From Rhodobacteraceae bacterium HLUCCA12 (GTDB taxonomy: Bacteria > Pseudomonadota > Alphaproteobacteria > Rhodobacterales > Rhodobacteraceae): 64,000 nt of DNA. The notes under the pieces were generated by a model, which worked only from the letters and a program-made list of their open reading frames with translations, was not told where the DNA came from and ran no database searches. The position numbers and the translations under genes are program-made. The DNA is taken from contig LJSV01000004.1 of the NCBI GenBank assembly GCA_001314715.1, forward strand, positions 124,001 through 188,000, written 5' to 3'. Of the stretch, positions 63,357 to 64,000 are shown piece by piece (the stretch's first letter is position 1; the number at the start of each line of letters is the position of its first letter).

Positions 63357-64000
63357 TGCTGACGTTCGGCGCCCTTGGCTTTGTCAGCCCGGCGATCCTG
63401 ATCGCCCTGGTGGCCTTGCCGGTCTTGTGGTGGATGTTGCGCGCCGTGCCGCCCGCGCCGGTGCGCCGCCGTTTTCCCGGCATTGCGCTGCTGCTGGGGT
63501 TGCACGAACGCGACCCCGAAAGCCAGCGCACGCCCTGGTGGTTGCTGTTGCTGCGCATCGGGGCGCTGGCCGCGCTGATCCTGGCATTGGCCGGTCCGGT
63601 GCTGAACCCCCAGCCATCCGAGCCGGGCAGCGGCCCGCTGCTGGTGGTGATGGATGCAAGCTGGGCCAGCGCCGCGAACTGGCCGCAGCACATCGAACGT
63701 GCGGGGCAGGCGCTGGCCGAGGCCCGGCGCGAGGGGCGCACGGTGGCGGTTGTCACGCTGACCGCACCGCCCGCCGACCCGCTGGCCTTTCGCGGGGCCG
63801 AGCATTGGCAGGAACGTCTTGCCGCGCTGGCGCCGCAACCCGTTGCGCCGCACCCCGATCTGCCGGACTGGGTATCCGCGCTTCCCGCGCAGGTCGATAC
63901 GCTGTGGTTGTCCGATGGCCTTGCGCATGAGGGGCGCGGGACCCTGCATGACGCCCTCTCCCAGCGCGGCCGGGTCCGGGTATTCGAGCCGCGCCGCGGC
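63356..64000 (+). CDS. BatA-like/DUF4159-type membrane protein (partial, cut by right edge)
   Basis: The frame is open to the window end (215 codons present). Residues 1-90 have two membrane segments (FVSPAILIALVALPVLWWMLR and WWLLLLRIGALAALILALAGPVL) separated by a charged cytoplasmic loop, the BatA N-terminal domain. A VWA-type extracytoplasmic region follows (LLVVMDASWASAANWPQH). In Rhodobacterales the third gene after moxR and DUF58 commonly encodes a very long protein of this type. The ATG overlaps the DUF58 stop (TGATG). It is probably inner-membrane and envelope-related; the C-terminus lies outside the window. Confidence 0.85.
   Translation, partial: MLTFGALGFVSPAILIALVALPVLWWMLRAVPPAPVRRRFPGIALLLGLHERDPESQRTPWWLLLLRIGALAALILALAGPVLNPQPSEPGSGPLLVVMDASWASAANWPQHIERAGQALAEARREGRTVAVVTLTAPPADPLAFRGAEHWQERLAALAPQPVAPHPDLPDWVSALPAQVDTLWLSDGLAHEGRGTLHDALSQRGRVRVFEPRRG

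Overview
The window is about 64 kb of dense, GC-rich DNA from an alphaproteobacterium, most likely a Rhodobacterales (Roseobacter/Rhodobacter-type) species. This is inferred from codon use, two TRAP transporters, a BMP-type ABC importer beside xdhABC, a characteristic GC-rich palindromic repeat, and the general gene complement. I see no tRNA, rRNA, CRISPR array, transposase or integrase. No stretch longer than about 300 bases lacks a gene; the longest gap is the 12165-12366 divergent promoter region.

Layout. (1) 1-4906: an FtsX-type ABC exporter (permease cut by the left edge, plus ATPase) and an FtsH-type AAA+ protease. (2) 4903-22385: a catabolic island of about 17 kb. It carries a TetR-type regulator, a TRAP transporter split over both strands, two Gfo/Idh/MocA oxidoreductases, a carboxymuconolactone-decarboxylase-like protein, a cyclase-family hydrolase, a glutathione transferase, an aromatic-ring FAD monooxygenase resembling 2,6-dihydroxypyridine 3-monooxygenase, a cupin, a peroxiredoxin-like protein, a three-subunit molybdenum hydroxylase, a catabolic histidinol-dehydrogenase paralogue and an SDR. 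Five promoter regions in it carry the same AT-rich palindrome, TTTATC-N4-GATAAA or a variant, one of them just in front of the TetR gene. This points to a local TetR-controlled regulon for uptake and oxidation of an unidentified, possibly N-heteroaromatic, compound. (3) 22402-26647: a crotonase-family gene abutting dnaE. (4) 26823-36219: a purine module, xdhABC plus a BMP-type ABC importer. xdhB carries an in-frame insertion made of a genome-type palindromic repeat, and a second copy of that repeat lies between the histidinol-dehydrogenase paralogue and the SDR. (5) 36268-42037: FMN reductase, a ThDP enzyme and a soluble multi-PAS hybrid histidine kinase. (6) 42096-49194: two paralogous small secreted proteins, a lipoprotein, and a type II secretion core (GspC-like, GspD, GspE, GspF) with no pseudopilin genes nearby. 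(7) 49305-52438: a second, TakP-like TRAP transporter operon. (8) 52495-64000: a housekeeping and miscellaneous block (DUF454, nitronate monooxygenase, lytic transglycosylase, glutathionyl-hydroquinone reductase, MoeB/ThiF protein, dut, coaBC, fluoroacetate-dehalogenase-like hydrolase, DUF1285) ending in the start of a MoxR-DUF58-BatA-like operon cut by the right edge.

The most interesting items are the five-site operator set and the undefined catabolic pathway it brackets, the repeat-encoded peptide inside XdhB, and the isolated GspCDEF core. Functions of individual enzymes come from motif recognition by eye; substrates of the catabolic island are not established.
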